DNA from: Alcaligenaceae bacterium
Lineage (GTDB): Bacteria; Pseudomonadota; Gammaproteobacteria; Burkholderiales; Burkholderiaceae_B
Reading direction: 5' to 3'
DNA length: 64,000 nt
NCBI GenBank assembly: GCA_013205565.1
Contig: JABMMM010000156.1
Location: forward strand, 26,434-90,433
The notes under the pieces were generated by a model. The model ran no database searches and was not told where the DNA came from. It saw only the letters and a program-made list of their open reading frames with translations. Below are positions 49,302 through 59,100 of the stretch, piece by piece (position 1 is the first letter of the stretch; every line of letters starts with the position of its first letter). The position numbers and the translations under genes are program-made.

Positions 49302-50582
49302 TCACGCGAGTTTGGCAAACACCCGCTGCGCTGCTGCGACCGTGTCCGCAATCACCTCATCGGTATGCGTGGCCGAAACGAAGCCCGCTTCGTAAGCCGA
49401 GGGCGCGAAGTACACGCCTTCGTCAAGCATGGCGTGAAAAAAAACTTTAAACATTTCGATATTGCTGGCAGAAATTTCTGCGAGCGTAGTCGGTACAGTG
49501 TTTGAAAAATAGATGCCAAACATACCGCCGACTGCATCTGCACAAAAGGGGATACCGTGCATGCGTGCCGCGGCGGTCAAGCCCTCGGTCAGTGCGTGCG
49601 TACGGGCGCCAAGGCCCTCATAGAAGCCAGGTTTGGCCAATAGCTTAAGTGTTGTGATACCAGCCGCTACGGCGACAGGGTTGCCCGACAAGGTGCCGGC
49701 TTGATACACCCCCCCCAGAGGAGCGATGTTTTTCATGATCTCGGCGCTCGCGCCGAAGGCGCCAATTGGCATACCCCCACCAATGACCTTGGCCAGAGTT
49801 GTGATGTCAGGCGTGACGCCAGTCAAGCCTTGTACCCCTTGCGGGCCCACGCGAAAGCCTGTCATCACTTCATCAAAAATTAGTAGCGCACCGTGCGCGG
49901 TACATTCACTGCGCAGCGTTTCAAGAAACCCCGCGATCGGTTTGATCAGATTCATATTGCCAGCGATCGGTTCGACAATGATGCAGGCAATGTCTTTGCC
50001 GTGGGCGGCGAACGCAGCTTTCACGCCGGCGCTATCGTTGTAATCGAGCACGAGGGTGTGCGCGACAAATTCGGGTGGTACGCCAGCCGACGTTGGGTGT
50101 CCAAAAGTGAGTAGTCCAGAACCCGCTTTGACCAGCAAACTGTCGGCGTGACCGTGATAACAACCTTCGAATTTGATGATCTTGTTGCGGCCTGTTGCGC
50201 CACGTGCCAGGCGAATTGCCGTCATGGTGGCTTCGGTACCTGAGCTGACCAGACGCACCTGTTCGAATGAAGGCAGTCGTGCAATCAGCATTTCGGCGAT
50301 TTCAATTTCAGCCTCGGTCGGCGCGCCAAACGACAGGCCATGCACAGCGGCCTCTTGCACGGCCTTGACGACTTCGGGGTGAGCGTGACCCAAGATGGCG
50401 GGGCCCCAAGAGCCGATGTAATCAATGTAACGTTTGTCGTCAGCATCCCAAAAATAAGGGCCGAGGGCGCGCGCCACAAAACGCGGCGTGCCACCCACCG
50501 AGCGAAACGCGCGTACAGGTGAGTTCACGCCACCCGGGATGCTACGGCAGGCGCGTTCAAAGAGTTCAACGTTGCGAGACAT
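49302..50582 (-). CDS. hemL: Glutamate-1-semialdehyde 2,1-aminomutase
   Basis: A 426-residue PLP-dependent enzyme that makes 5-aminolevulinate for heme in the C5 pathway. Visible: [13 protein letters not shown] near the N-terminus, the [15 protein letters not shown] segment, [11 protein letters not shown], and the PLP lysine in [16 protein letters not shown] near 265. ATG 50582 is chosen because conservation begins exactly there. It follows thiE by 14 bases on the minus strand, giving thiD-thiE-hemL. Confidence 0.95.
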   Translation of the reverse strand: MSRNVELFERACRSIPGGVNSPVRAFRSVGGTPRFVARALGPYFWDADDKRYIDYIGSWGPAILGHAHPEVVKAVQEAAVHGLSFGAPTEAEIEIAEMLIARLPSFEQVRLVSSGTEATMTAIRLARGATGRNKIIKFEGCYHGHADSLLVKAGSGLLTFGHPTSAGVPPEFVAHTLVLDYNDSAGVKAAFAAHGKDIACIIVEPIAGNMNLIKPIAGFLETLRSECTAHGALLIFDEVMTGFRVGPQGVQGLTGVTPDITTLAKVIGGGMPIGAFGASAEIMKNIAPLGGVYQAGTLSGNPVAVAAGITTLKLLAKPGFYEGLGARTHALTEGLTAAARMHGIPFCADAVGGMFGIYFSNTVPTTLAEISASNIEMFKVFFHAMLDEGVYFAPSAYEAGFVSATHTDEVIADTVAAAQRVFAKLA

Positions 50583-50596
50583 GAGAAAAGATCCGC

Positions 50597-51271
50597 TTAA
50601 AGAAGTGAAGAAAAAGGTTCGGACAGTTCGCGCGCCGCGGCTTCGATGTCGGGGGCCATAAACAAACTGCCGATGACAGCGATCGAGTCGGCGCCGGCTT
50701 GCGCTAAGGTATGCGCGTGTTGCGGGCCGATACCGCCTATTGCGACGACAGCCGGGCGCGGAGCGGCATAGCGCTCGCACAATAAACGCCCGTCGCGCAA
50801 AACCGTCAGTGTTGCGGGCGGTGCCAGAGGCTTGGTCTGCGACGAATACATCGCGCCGAACGCCACATAAGCGACATCGTATTGCAGCAATTGTTGCGCG
50901 AGCTGCGGGCTGGCGTAACACGAGACGCCTAACAACATGACGGGGCCAATCTCAGCGCGCACCCGCTCGGGTGAGTCGTCGTGCTGCCCCAGGTGAACGC
51001 CATCCGTACGCAACTCAAGGGCCAGACGCCAGTCATCATTGATAAAAAACGTGACGCCTAGTTCGCGACACAGTGTGGCTAGGCCCTGCGCTAATTCTTT
51101 GCGCAGGCCGCGATCAGTCGATTTGTGCCGAAACTGCAGCGCACGCATACCGCCCCGCGCCGCCGCACGTACCGCGGCTTCAAGTTTGCTGGCGTCGTTC
51201 CATTCGGGTGTGACGCCATAGAGCCCTGGGGTGAATCGGAGCGCTCGGGGAGGGACGTGTTTTTCAGTCAT
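50597..51271 (-). CDS. thiE: Thiamine-phosphate synthase
   Basis: A 224-residue TIM-barrel enzyme joining the thiazole and pyrimidine halves of thiamine. Visible: [11 protein letters not shown] near 16, [13 protein letters not shown] near 45, VHLGQHDDS near 91, GVSCYAS near 114 and [10 protein letters not shown] near 136, with GSLF at the phosphate-binding end. [10 protein letters not shown] replaces the more usual FGPIFPTxTK but keeps the loop. Three bases separate it from thiD. Confidence 0.92.
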   Translation of the reverse strand: MTEKHVPPRALRFTPGLYGVTPEWNDASKLEAAVRAAARGGMRALQFRHKSTDRGLRKELAQGLATLCRELGVTFFINDDWRLALELRTDGVHLGQHDDSPERVRAEIGPVMLLGVSCYASPQLAQQLLQYDVAYVAFGAMYSSQTKPLAPPATLTVLRDGRLLCERYAAPRPAVVAIGGIGPQHAHTLAQAGADSIAVIGSLFMAPDIEAAARELSEPFSSLL

Positions 51272-51274
51272 TGG

Positions 51275-52093
51275 TCAAGCTCCCATAACCAGGCGACGGG
51301 CAATTTTGTTGCCCATGCCGGGTTGAAAAGATTGCGACAGCGCACGTATTGCGTGCGAACAGGCTTGCTGCGCTGCATCGGGCACTTCAAGGCCTTGCGC
51401 CAATAGGCTCGCCAGAGCGGCTGCAATCAGGCCGCCAGAGTCTCGCAAGCGCTCGGGTGGGGCAACCCAGGGCCATGAAATGGTTTCATTTTTTGGACCC
51501 ACCAAAATATTGACCTGGTGCCCGGGGCGCTGCTGATTGCCGATCACCAACACCCAGTTTGCACCCAGGGCGCGTAAGGCCTGTGGCTCGGCAGACTGCC
51601 CCGAGGCCTCGAGCACATCCTCGTTGACCCACTGCGCCAGACGTTTGCCATCAACCACTACCACGTGCGCCTGGGGCACTAAGAGCTCGACCACAGCCTG
51701 AATCAGGTCCTGAACATCGTCTTCGTCTTCGGAGGGTTCTTCAGTATCGATCTCTTGTTGGCCCAGATGCAGTACGAGTGGCACTTGGCTGTAGTCGGCA
51801 GCGATCTGCGCCACGGCGCTGGCAGACTCGATGGAGGATAATTGCCCAACTTTGATCGCCAGCACGGGAATATCTTCAAGCAAGCAACGCGCCTGATCAT
51901 CGATTTGCTCGGGCGGACAGGGCAAAACCGTCTCGGTCTGGGCACTGTCTTGAATCGTGATGGCGGTGAGGGTGCTTAAGGCATGGCCACCGAGCGCAGC
52001 ACAGGTGATCGCATCGGCGGGCAGCCCGTCAGAGCCGGTCGGGTCAAAAGGGCCAAAAATTAGAACAATCGGAGTCGAATTTGATGGATTCAT
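51275..52093 (-). CDS. thiD: Divergent hydroxymethylpyrimidine (phosphate) kinase, ThiD-like
   Basis: A 272-residue ribokinase-fold protein in the position of ThiD, directly upstream of thiE. DPTGSDGLPADAITCAALGGH (near 17-37) and KVGQL (81-85) match ThiD. However, the anion-hole GTGC motif is replaced by RDSGG (217-221), losing the usual Cys; the ITPN segment reads VVVVDGK; and residues 113-129 form an acidic insert (EEPSEDEDD). ATG 52093 begins at conserved sequence. It may be a working variant or a partner protein; context favours a thiamine role. Confidence 0.72.
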   Translation of the reverse strand: MNPSNSTPIVLIFGPFDPTGSDGLPADAITCAALGGHALSTLTAITIQDSAQTETVLPCPPEQIDDQARCLLEDIPVLAIKVGQLSSIESASAVAQIAADYSQVPLVLHLGQQEIDTEEPSEDEDDVQDLIQAVVELLVPQAHVVVVDGKRLAQWVNEDVLEASGQSAEPQALRALGANWVLVIGNQQRPGHQVNILVGPKNETISWPWVAPPERLRDSGGLIAAALASLLAQGLEVPDAAQQACSHAIRALSQSFQPGMGNKIARRLVMGA

Positions 52094-52221
52094 GTCAAAT
52101 GGGCAGGTAATAAACAGACACCGAGTGGTTGGTTTCGGTAAGATTGACCCCATTGTATGAGAACAACCGATTTTGCCCGGCGATTGTCGCTAAGTCATCG
52201 GGCGTTACCCAAGAGAGAGCT

Positions 52222-52386
52222 ATGCGTACCTGGATGTGTTTAATTTGTGGTTGGATTTATGATGAAGAAACCGGTTTGCCCGAAGAAGGTATTGCCGCAG
52301 GAACCAAGTGGGAAGACGTGCCCCCCAATTGGGTTTGTCCAGAGTGCGGTGCACGCAAAGAAGATTTTGAAATGATGGAAGTCTAA
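52222..52386 (+). CDS. Rubredoxin
   Basis: A 54-residue iron protein with two CxxC iron-binding motifs, CLICG (6-10) and CPECG (39-43), and the usual WEDVPPNW segment between them. It carries single electrons in the cytosol. AGAGAGAG lies just upstream of ATG 52222; longer in-frame starts add unconserved residues. First gene of a plus-strand series diverging from thiD; rubredoxin next to thiD is typical in this order. Confidence 0.95.
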   Translation: MRTWMCLICGWIYDEETGLPEEGIAAGTKWEDVPPNWVCPECGARKEDFEMMEV

Positions 52387-52414
52387 ATAATACTTGCCTA
52401 AAAGGTGCCGCGCA

Positions 52415-53011
52415 ATGACGCAAGACTTCAAAAATCCCGCACTAAGCCCGCCAGACTTCGTGCTAGACCTGTCAAATCAGTTTTTGATGGCGATGCCGGG
52501 GATGGTTGGCGGCGAATTGGCCGGAACCGTGATTTATGTCTGCGAACATGGCCCCAAAGGTGCGTTAGGGCTTGTGATCAATCGTCCGACTGATCTGTCG
52601 TTGAATAGTCTGTTCGAAAAAATCGATCTCAAGCTCGAAATCGATCCCTTTCAGTCCAAACCCGTGTTTTTTGGCGGCCCGGTGCAAACCGATCGAGGTT
52701 TTGTATTGCACACGCCGCGAGGCGAGTACAGCTCAAGCATTCAGCTCGGTGGGTTGGCACTCACCACCTCGCGCGATGTCTTGCAAGACGTGGCGGCGGG
52801 CAAGGGCCCCGAAAAAATACTGGTGACGCTTGGGTATGCGGGCTGGGGCGCCGGGCAGCTTGAAAACGAACTGGCGCAAAACGCCTGGCTCAACGTCGCG
52901 GCCGACACCGAGATCATCTTTGCTACGCCTCCCGAATTGCGCTACCCGGCAGCTTTAAAGTTGCTGGGCATCGATCCCATTATGCTTACGGGTGCGGCGG
53001 GGCATGCCTGA
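52415..53011 (+). CDS. YqgE/AlgH family protein
   Basis: A 198-residue cytosolic protein of the UPF0301 (YqgE/AlgH) family. Visible: LDLSNQFLMAMPGM near 12-25, LGLVINRPTDLSLN near 52 and TLGYAGWGAGQLENEL near 143-158. ATG 52415 has AAAAGG nine bases upstream; an in-frame TTG at 52394 is less likely. Function is not well established. Overlaps ruvX by eight bases, the usual pairing in proteobacteria. Confidence 0.92.
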   Translation: MTQDFKNPALSPPDFVLDLSNQFLMAMPGMVGGELAGTVIYVCEHGPKGALGLVINRPTDLSLNSLFEKIDLKLEIDPFQSKPVFFGGPVQTDRGFVLHTPRGEYSSSIQLGGLALTTSRDVLQDVAAGKGPEKILVTLGYAGWGAGQLENELAQNAWLNVAADTEIIFATPPELRYPAALKLLGIDPIMLTGAAGHA

Positions 53012-53396
53012 AGAGACCCTTCTGGCTTTTGATTATGGCGCCAAAAAATTAGGCGTTGCCCTCGGAAATACTCTTTTAAAGCAGGCTCGTGCACTCGATT
53101 TAATCCTTGAGCCGACTCGAGTCGGCCGTTTTGCCCGCATTACAGCCTTGATCGACACCTGGCGGCCTGAACGCATTGTTGTCGGCCTGGCGTTAGCGAC
53201 TGACGGCTCTGAGCAGTATGCATCACAACACTGCCGCCGCTTCGCCCGGCAGCTCGAAGGACGCTATGGGATTCCGGTCGTGTTGGTTGACGAGCGAGGT
53301 TCAAGCGTCGAAGCCCAAGAAATAACGGGTCATGCACCCGACGATGCCGTCGCAGCGGCTATTATTCTGCAACGCTATTTCGATGCGCACCCCTGA
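53004..53396 (+). CDS. ruvX: Holliday-junction resolvase-like protein YqgF/RuvX
   Basis: A 130-residue RNase H-fold nuclease implicated in 16S rRNA 5' maturation and Holliday-junction processing. Active-site motifs: LAFDYGAKKLGVALG at 6-20, VVGLALATDGSEQ near 57-69, DERGSSVEAQE near 99 and PDDAVAAAIILQ near 114. DERGSS replaces the common DERLTT. ATG 53004 is preferred to GTG 52992. The gene lies between algH and pyrR. Confidence 0.9.
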   Translation: MPEETLLAFDYGAKKLGVALGNTLLKQARALDLILEPTRVGRFARITALIDTWRPERIVVGLALATDGSEQYASQHCRRFARQLEGRYGIPVVLVDERGSSVEAQEITGHAPDDAVAAAIILQRYFDAHP

Positions 53397-53406
53397 GGCC
53401 CGCCCC

Positions 53407-53949
53407 ATGTCACAACAGCCGCCTGCCTATACCCCCGCGACACTGCCAGATGCAGAAACTCTTTACGCTACGCTTTTGGGCGCAGTCAGACAAATCGTGC
53501 AAGCGCTGCCGGCTCAGCAAGTGCATCTTGTCGGCATTCATTCTGGCGGGGCCTGGCTTGCTGCCCGACTGCATCGCGATCTTAAGTTGGTGCAACCTTA
53601 CGGCACGCTTGATATCAGCTTTTATCGCGATGACTTTGACAAGATTGGCTTGCATAGCCAGGTCTTACCGTCTGATATTTCGTTTCCGGTCACTGATAAG
53701 CACTTGATTCTGGTCGACGATGTGCTCTATACCGGCCGTACGATTCGCGCCGCGATGCACGAACTGTTTGACTATGGCCGCCCCGCCTCAATTTGTCTGG
53801 CGGTTTTGATTGATCGTGGCGGGCGCGAACTGCCGATCGCCGCAGCGGCTATCGGGGGCGTGGTTGACCCCGCGCCAGTGGGTACGCTGGTACTCGCGCA
53901 AACAGACGACGATCGGCTGGTCTTGACGATCGAACCCAAGGAGATCTGA
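53407..53949 (+). CDS. pyrR: PyrR bifunctional pyrimidine regulator/uracil phosphoribosyltransferase
   Basis: A 180-residue PRTase-fold protein with the PRPP-binding [18 protein letters not shown] segment near 100-117 and [13 protein letters not shown] near 65. In Bacillus PyrR binds pyr mRNA; in proteobacteria the role is less clear. I see no typical pyr attenuator upstream. ATG 53407 follows a GAGG. It overlaps pyrB by one base (TGATG), linking it to pyrimidine synthesis. Confidence 0.9.
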   Translation: MSQQPPAYTPATLPDAETLYATLLGAVRQIVQALPAQQVHLVGIHSGGAWLAARLHRDLKLVQPYGTLDISFYRDDFDKIGLHSQVLPSDISFPVTDKHLILVDDVLYTGRTIRAAMHELFDYGRPASICLAVLIDRGGRELPIAAAAIGGVVDPAPVGTLVLAQTDDDRLVLTIEPKEI

Positions 53950-54902
53950 TGCGCAATCCTCAACTGAATCGCCATGGTGAACTCACCCATCTGATTACGA
54001 CCGAAGGGTTGCCGCGTGCAATTTTGACGCATATTCTTGATACGGCGCAAACCTTTGTGCCGCTAGCCGATCGCGATGTCAAAAAAGTACCGCTGTTACG
54101 CGGCAAAAGCGTCTTCAACCTGTTTTTTGAAAGCTCAACGCGTACCCGTACGACTTTTGAAATCGCGGCTAAGCGTCTGTCGGCCGATGTCTTTAATTTA
54201 AATATTAATGTGTCGTCAGCTGCCAAGGGCGAGACCCTACTCGACACGATTGCGAACCTATCGGCGATGCAGGCGGATCTGTTTGTCGTGCGTCACGAGG
54301 CCAGCGGTGCACCTTACCTGATTGCGCAACACGTGGCGCCGCATGTGCACGTGATCAATGCGGGCGACGGGCGCCACGCGCATCCGACTCAAGCGCTGCT
54401 AGACATGTATACGATCAGGCACTTTAAAAAAGATTTTTCTAACCTGACGGTTGCGGTGGTGGGCGATGTGCTGCATTCGCGCGTGGCACGCTCGAATATT
54501 CATGCCTTGACGACGCTTGGTGTGGCCGAAGTGCGGGCAATCGCGCCGCTGACGTTGCTGCCAAGTGGCTTAGATCAGATGGGCGTGCGGGTGTTTACGG
54601 ACATGTGTGAGGGTTTGAAAGGCGTCGATGTCGTCATCATGTTGCGCTTACAAAGTGAGCGCATGCGCGGCGCGTTGTTGCCCTCGTCGCACGAGTACTT
54701 CAAACATTATGGTCTTACCGAAGAAAAACTCGCCTTGGCAAAGCCAGACTGTATCGTGATGCACCCAGGTCCCATGAATCGTGGCGTTGAAATCGACTCA
54801 GCAGTGGCGGATGGCAAGCAGTCTGTCATCTTAAGTCAGGTCACCTTCGGCATCGCAGTGCGAATGGCAGTGATGAGTATTGTCGCAGGAGCCTCGGTAT
54901 GA
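53949..54902 (+). CDS. pyrB: Aspartate carbamoyltransferase catalytic subunit
   Basis: A 317-residue enzyme that condenses carbamoyl phosphate and aspartate in pyrimidine synthesis. The carbamoyl-phosphate site [11 protein letters not shown] is at 61-71; [15 protein letters not shown] and [14 protein letters not shown] follow, as in catalytic chains. No pyrI regulatory chain is adjacent; instead pyrC-like sequence overlaps its stop by four bases, the arrangement of Pseudomonas-type class A ATCases. Confidence 0.95.
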   Translation: MRNPQLNRHGELTHLITTEGLPRAILTHILDTAQTFVPLADRDVKKVPLLRGKSVFNLFFESSTRTRTTFEIAAKRLSADVFNLNINVSSAAKGETLLDTIANLSAMQADLFVVRHEASGAPYLIAQHVAPHVHVINAGDGRHAHPTQALLDMYTIRHFKKDFSNLTVAVVGDVLHSRVARSNIHALTTLGVAEVRAIAPLTLLPSGLDQMGVRVFTDMCEGLKGVDVVIMLRLQSERMRGALLPSSHEYFKHYGLTEEKLALAKPDCIVMHPGPMNRGVEIDSAVADGKQSVILSQVTFGIAVRMAVMSIVAGASV

Positions 54903-56197
54903 ATCTACAGATTAAAAATGGTCGGGTAATCGACCCGGCAAATGATGTCGATCGCGTGACGGATGTTTTTATCAGTCAGGGGAAAATCGCCGCGTTTGAT
55001 TTGGCGCCGTCTGGCTTTAAGGCCGAGCGTGTCATCGACGCAAAAAACAAACTGGTCATTCCGGGGTTGGTCGATTTGGCAGCACGTCTGCGCGAACCTG
55101 GGTTCGAATATCGTGGCACGCTCGAGGCCGAAATGCGTGCAGCGCTTGCCGGAGGTATTACGAGCTTAGTCTTGCCGCCAGATACCGACCCCACGCTTGA
55201 CGAACCGGGCCTGGTCGAAATGCTCAAGCATCGCGCGCGTCAACTCGATCAGGTCAATTTGTATCCTTTGGGTGCGATGACCGTCGGTCTGAAGGGCGAG
55301 GTCATCACCGAGATGGCTGAGTTAACTGAAGCCGGTTGTGTGGCGTTTTCGCAGGCCGATGTTCCCCTGGTCGACACGAACGTCTTGTTACGCGCAATGC
55401 AATACGCGCGCACCTTTGATTTTATGTTGTGGCTGCGTGCACAAGACCCGTGGTTATCGGGCTCTGGTGTGGCCGCAAGTGGCGCCTATGCCTCGCGTCT
55501 TGGCTTGCCGGGTATTCCAGTGCAGGCTGAAACCGTGGCGTTAAACACCTTGTTTGAGCTGCAGCGAACCTGCGCAGTACGCTTGCATATTTGCCGCTTG
55601 TCTTCTGCTGCCGGCATTGAGTTGGTGCGTGCGGCTAAACGTGAAGGCTTGCCTGTGACCTGTGACGTGTCTGCCAATCAGGTGCACTTAATCGATGTCG
55701 ACATTGGTTATTACGATAGTAATTTTCGCCTAGACCCGCCTTTGCGTGGCCAGCGCGATCGCGAGGCGATTCGCGCTGCGCTGGCCGATGGCACGATTGA
55801 CGTCGTGTGCTCAGATCACACGCCCGTGGATGATGATGGCAAGATGCTGCCGTTTGCCGAAGCCGAACCCGGGGCAACTGGGCTCGAGTTGTTGCTGTCG
55901 CTCACGCTTAAGTGGGCGGCCGACGCGAAGGTGCCGCTGTCCCAAGCGCTTGCTCGTGTGACCAGTGGTCCGGGGCGGGTCCTGGCAGGGGCTTGCGCAC
56001 AAGCCGCGCAGGCTGGCCAGTTGAGTGTTGGCGCACCGGCAGATTTGTGTGTGGTCGATCCAAACGCTTTCTGGCAGGTGACGCGCGAAGCGCTTTTGAG
56101 TCAAAGTCAACACACACCCTTTTTGGGCATCGAATTGCCGGGCCGGGTTTGCATGACGGTTGTGCGCGGTCAAATCGCCTGGGAGCTTGCTGGTTGA
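54899..56197 (+). CDS. Dihydroorotase-like protein lacking zinc ligands (PyrC'/PyrX type)
   Basis: A 432-residue amidohydrolase-fold protein. The HxH zinc motif of dihydroorotase, normally DxHxHLREPG, reads [10 protein letters not shown] (His to Ala61 and Arg63), and the PHH motif reads SANQ; SDHTP is kept. These losses mean catalysis is very unlikely. In Pseudomonas a homologue of this kind (PyrC') is required to assemble aspartate carbamoyltransferase, and here it overlaps pyrB by four bases (ATGA). A working pyrC should be elsewhere in the genome. Confidence 0.88.
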   Translation: MNLQIKNGRVIDPANDVDRVTDVFISQGKIAAFDLAPSGFKAERVIDAKNKLVIPGLVDLAARLREPGFEYRGTLEAEMRAALAGGITSLVLPPDTDPTLDEPGLVEMLKHRARQLDQVNLYPLGAMTVGLKGEVITEMAELTEAGCVAFSQADVPLVDTNVLLRAMQYARTFDFMLWLRAQDPWLSGSGVAASGAYASRLGLPGIPVQAETVALNTLFELQRTCAVRLHICRLSSAAGIELVRAAKREGLPVTCDVSANQVHLIDVDIGYYDSNFRLDPPLRGQRDREAIRAALADGTIDVVCSDHTPVDDDGKMLPFAEAEPGATGLELLLSLTLKWAADAKVPLSQALARVTSGPGRVLAGACAQAAQAGQLSVGAPADLCVVDPNAFWQVTREALLSQSQHTPFLGIELPGRVCMTVVRGQIAWELAG

Positions 56198-56946
56198 AGT
56201 TCTGGCGGTTCGCGTTCCGGGCGACGTTGGTCAGCCTGTGGATATTGTGCGGTCTGTTGATGACCGGTGTGATTTACTTGTTCGTGAGTCTGTCGGTTCG
56301 ACTCTGGTTAAAAAAACACTGGTCAAGAATCTTGCTAGCGCTGTGCGGTGTGCGTTTGGTGCTTCGAGGCGCCCCCGCGCTGTTGCAGCCCGTATTGTGG
56401 GTATCCAATCACATTTCGTGGTTGGATATTTTTGCTTTGAATGCGGTCCGGGCAACAGCCTTTATTGCTAAAAGCGAGATCCGCAGCTGGCCCGTTTTAG
56501 GTTGGTTGGTGGCCGGGGCCGGTACGATTTTTATTGAACGTGCGTCGCGTCATGCGGTGCACCATGTGGGTCTGTCGGTACAGGCGCATTTTGCGCGCGG
56601 CCAGGTGGTTGGCTTGTTTCCTGAGGGCACCACGTCGACTGGGTTTGACTTGCTGCCGTTTTATGCAAATCTGTTTGAACCCGCGCGCAAAGCGGCGGTG
56701 CAGATTCAACCCGTAGCGTTATTGTATTTTCAGCATGGTGAACGTAGCGCCGTGGCCGCCTTCGTGGGTGAGCAGACTTTGCTAAATAGTTTGTGGCAAG
56801 TGTTAAGCAGCAGTGGGCTGTCGATCGAAGTCCATTTTCTCTCACCTATCCTTGAGGCCGCTGCCCAATCGGCACCACCGCGCGCCGAACTCGGTCGTTC
56901 GGCCCGCCTTGCGATCGCCAAGGTGGTGGGACAAAAAAATATTTGA
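56194..56946 (+). CDS. Lysophospholipid acyltransferase (1-acyl-sn-glycerol-3-phosphate acyltransferase-like)
   Basis: A 250-residue membrane-associated PlsC-family acyltransferase. One hydrophobic N-terminal span (about 8-32) precedes the catalytic NHISWLD (NHx4D) motif near 72 and FPEGTTSTG near 145. The start is TTG 56194, overlapping the pyrC-like stop (TTGA); longer starts would read through the previous gene. Such enzymes acylate lysophosphatidate or lyso-ornithine lipids. Confidence 0.88.
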   Translation: MKFWRFAFRATLVSLWILCGLLMTGVIYLFVSLSVRLWLKKHWSRILLALCGVRLVLRGAPALLQPVLWVSNHISWLDIFALNAVRATAFIAKSEIRSWPVLGWLVAGAGTIFIERASRHAVHHVGLSVQAHFARGQVVGLFPEGTTSTGFDLLPFYANLFEPARKAAVQIQPVALLYFQHGERSAVAAFVGEQTLLNSLWQVLSSSGLSIEVHFLSPILEAAAQSAPPRAELGRSARLAIAKVVGQKNI

Positions 56947-56987
56947 CGCGCACCTGACGCGTGTTGATTTTGCGTCGTCTGAGTGGG

Positions 56988-58025
56988 TTAACCGCAGCTT
57001 TGACAGCTTGGATGTGCGCGCAAACGAGGATACACCCCAAGCGCGTTGTTAGAAAAAATCTGCTGTTTTTGCTGCAGATCGGCGCAAGGCGAGGCATCGA
57101 TGTAGCGCTTGGTGTCATCAAAATGAAAATTGGTCAGCGGATCAATGCCCTGCACGGCACCAACCGTTTCAGAGGCAAACAAAATGTTTTTTGCAGGGAT
57201 CACTTTTAACAACAGGTCGATGCCGGGCTGGTGGTACACGCAGGTATCAAAGAACACATTGTTTAAAACTTTTTGCTCAAGGGGTGGCAAGCCCATGTCT
57301 TGCGCACGTCCGCGATAGCGGCCCCAATGATAGGGTACCGCGCCACCGCCATGCGGGATAATAAATTTAAGGGTCGGAAAATCTTTAAAAATATCCGAGG
57401 TCATGAACTGTACGAACGCTGTGGTGTCGCCATTGATGTAGTGTGTTGCCACTGCGTCAAAGTGCGGGTTACACGAGCCGCTGACATGAATCATGGCCGG
57501 AATATTGAGCGCCACCATCTTTTCGTAAAGCGGGTACCACCATTTTTTATCCCAGAGCGGTGGGTCGCTCCAGTGTCCGCCGGTGGGATCGGGGTTAATG
57601 TTTGCGCCAATAAACCCATACTCGTTGATACAGCGGTCAAGCTCTTCAAAGACGCGTGCCCCTGGTGCGACGCCGGGCGCCTGAGGAAGCTGACAGACGC
57701 CGACAAAATCCGTCGGGTACAGGGTGCAAACTCGATGAATAATCTCGTTGTTGTAGCGCGCCCAGATCACGTTGGTTGCTTCGTTACCGCGGTGGTGATC
57801 CATGCCTACTGCGCGTGGTGAAAAAATCGTCAGATCAATGCCACGCTCGCGCATGATGCGAAGTTGATTGTTATCAATGCCGTCACGAATCTCGGCGTCA
57901 GTGACCGCAGGCGGGGGTGTGGTGGGCGCCCGTCCGGTACGGTCAAATTCGGCGATTTGCTCAGTGCGAAACTGTGCGACTTGCGGCGGCGTTGTTGTGA
58001 AATGGCCGTGAACATCAATAATCAT
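56988..58025 (-). CDS. ligJ: 4-oxalomesaconate hydratase-like amidohydrolase (LigJ type)
   Basis: A 345-residue metal-dependent amidohydrolase-fold protein. The metal motif DVHGHF lies at 4-9; NPDPTGGHWSDPPL, AMIHVSGSCNPHF and FIIPHGGGAVPYHWGR follow in the same order I know from LigJ of the protocatechuate 4,5-cleavage pathway, which hydrates 4-oxalomesaconate. No other lig genes are in the window, so the pathway context is missing. Gene divergent from an alpha/beta hydrolase, with a 230-base AT-rich gap between. A relative such as a decarboxylase of the same superfamily is the main alternative. Confidence 0.8.
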   Translation of the reverse strand: MIIDVHGHFTTTPPQVAQFRTEQIAEFDRTGRAPTTPPPAVTDAEIRDGIDNNQLRIMRERGIDLTIFSPRAVGMDHHRGNEATNVIWARYNNEIIHRVCTLYPTDFVGVCQLPQAPGVAPGARVFEELDRCINEYGFIGANINPDPTGGHWSDPPLWDKKWWYPLYEKMVALNIPAMIHVSGSCNPHFDAVATHYINGDTTAFVQFMTSDIFKDFPTLKFIIPHGGGAVPYHWGRYRGRAQDMGLPPLEQKVLNNVFFDTCVYHQPGIDLLLKVIPAKNILFASETVGAVQGIDPLTNFHFDDTKRYIDASPCADLQQKQQIFSNNALGVYPRLRAHPSCQSCG

Positions 58026-58255
58026 GGTGAGGGGGGTCTTCTAAAGTTAAGTGGCTGGCAGCTATTATGTTGCTTCAAGATTTATTTTTATTTTATCGCG
58101 ACTTAGCTGTCGGGTGGCGAAAGCCGAGGTTTGAGGTGAGCGGTTTTTTCGGTCGAGGTGTTATTTTCACTGACTGGACCCCAAACCGACAAAATCGCTT
58201 GGCGTCACCCCCCCCGGTGGGCTAAAACGATAGCAAAACAACAGAGACCAACGAC

Positions 58256-59098
58256 ATGACACAATGGAATGACCCCAATACGCAGGCTTGGATTGAGCAG
58301 TACGAGCAACGTGCAGTTCTCCACTCGGTTGATGTGGACGCTCATCAGGTCAGTTGGCGGCAGTTTGGAGACGCTTCGGGCGAACCTCTGCTGCTGATTC
58401 ATGGCGGCCATGGCAGTTGGATGCATTGGGCGCGTAATATTGATGCGTTGGCGCAAAAATTCGCGGTGTTTGTGGTCGATTTACCAGGGTATGGCGATTC
58501 GAGCGATCCGCATTTTGGCGAGTTTGGTGACATGATCGCCGTCACGGCACAGAGCATCGCCCAGTTGTTGGGTGCCAATACGCCGTTCCAGCTTGCGGGC
58601 TTTTCGTTTGGTGGTTTGGTGTCGGCGAACCTGGCAGCGCAAGGAGCGCCGGTTAAAAGTTTAGCCCTGCTCGGGCCCGGCGGTCACGGCGGGCCAAGAC
58701 GCGAACGCGGCGAGTTAGTGAACTGGAAGCGAGCGGTGACCGACGAAGAGTTACGCGAGGCGATGCGTTTTAATTTATGGGCGCACATGCTGTATGCCGA
58801 CGAGGCGATTGATGCGTTTGCGCTCGACATTCATACTTATTCGTGCGTGCAAACACGGTTTCGTAGCCGCGGGATTTCTGGGCGTGGCCTGCTTGGACCC
58901 GCGCTTGATGATTACAACGGTAAAACTTTGATTCTGTGGGGGGCTCACGACATTACATGCGACCCCGAATACATGATGACAAACATGATTGAGCCTCACG
59001 CCAACCGCAAAGGAATCATCCTGCCTGAGATTGGTCACTGGGTGCAGTATGAGGCGGCTGAGCAAACGAATTCGATCATGCTTGAGTGGTTTAGCTAA
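58256..59098 (+). CDS. Alpha/beta hydrolase
   Basis: A 280-residue alpha/beta-hydrolase-fold protein. HGGHGSWMHW (near 48) forms the oxyanion region; the nucleophile is in AGFSFGGL (near 120); Asp lies in WGAHDITC (near 233) and His in IGHWVQYE (near 265). The overall pattern recalls meta-cleavage product hydrolases. Its neighbour LigJ hints at aromatic degradation, but the exact reaction is unknown. Convergent with apaH, two bases between stops. Confidence 0.85.
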   Translation: MTQWNDPNTQAWIEQYEQRAVLHSVDVDAHQVSWRQFGDASGEPLLLIHGGHGSWMHWARNIDALAQKFAVFVVDLPGYGDSSDPHFGEFGDMIAVTAQSIAQLLGANTPFQLAGFSFGGLVSANLAAQGAPVKSLALLGPGGHGGPRRERGELVNWKRAVTDEELREAMRFNLWAHMLYADEAIDAFALDIHTYSCVQTRFRSRGISGRGLLGPALDDYNGKTLILWGAHDITCDPEYMMTNMIEPHANRKGIILPEIGHWVQYEAAEQTNSIMLEWFS

Positions 59099-59100
59099 AA

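Noticed and set aside
52094..52221. Possible TPP riboswitch upstream of thiD
   Set aside because: I looked for the conserved CTGAGA and later thi-box elements on the minus strand and did not see them.
53332..53406. Earlier in-frame ATG starts for pyrR inside ruvX
   Set aside because: They add residues not conserved in PyrR and lack ribosome sites; 53407 has a GAGG upstream.
57273..57821. 182-residue open frame on the plus strand opposite ligJ
   Set aside because: Lies entirely within the well-conserved minus-strand gene; composition is that of a shadow frame.
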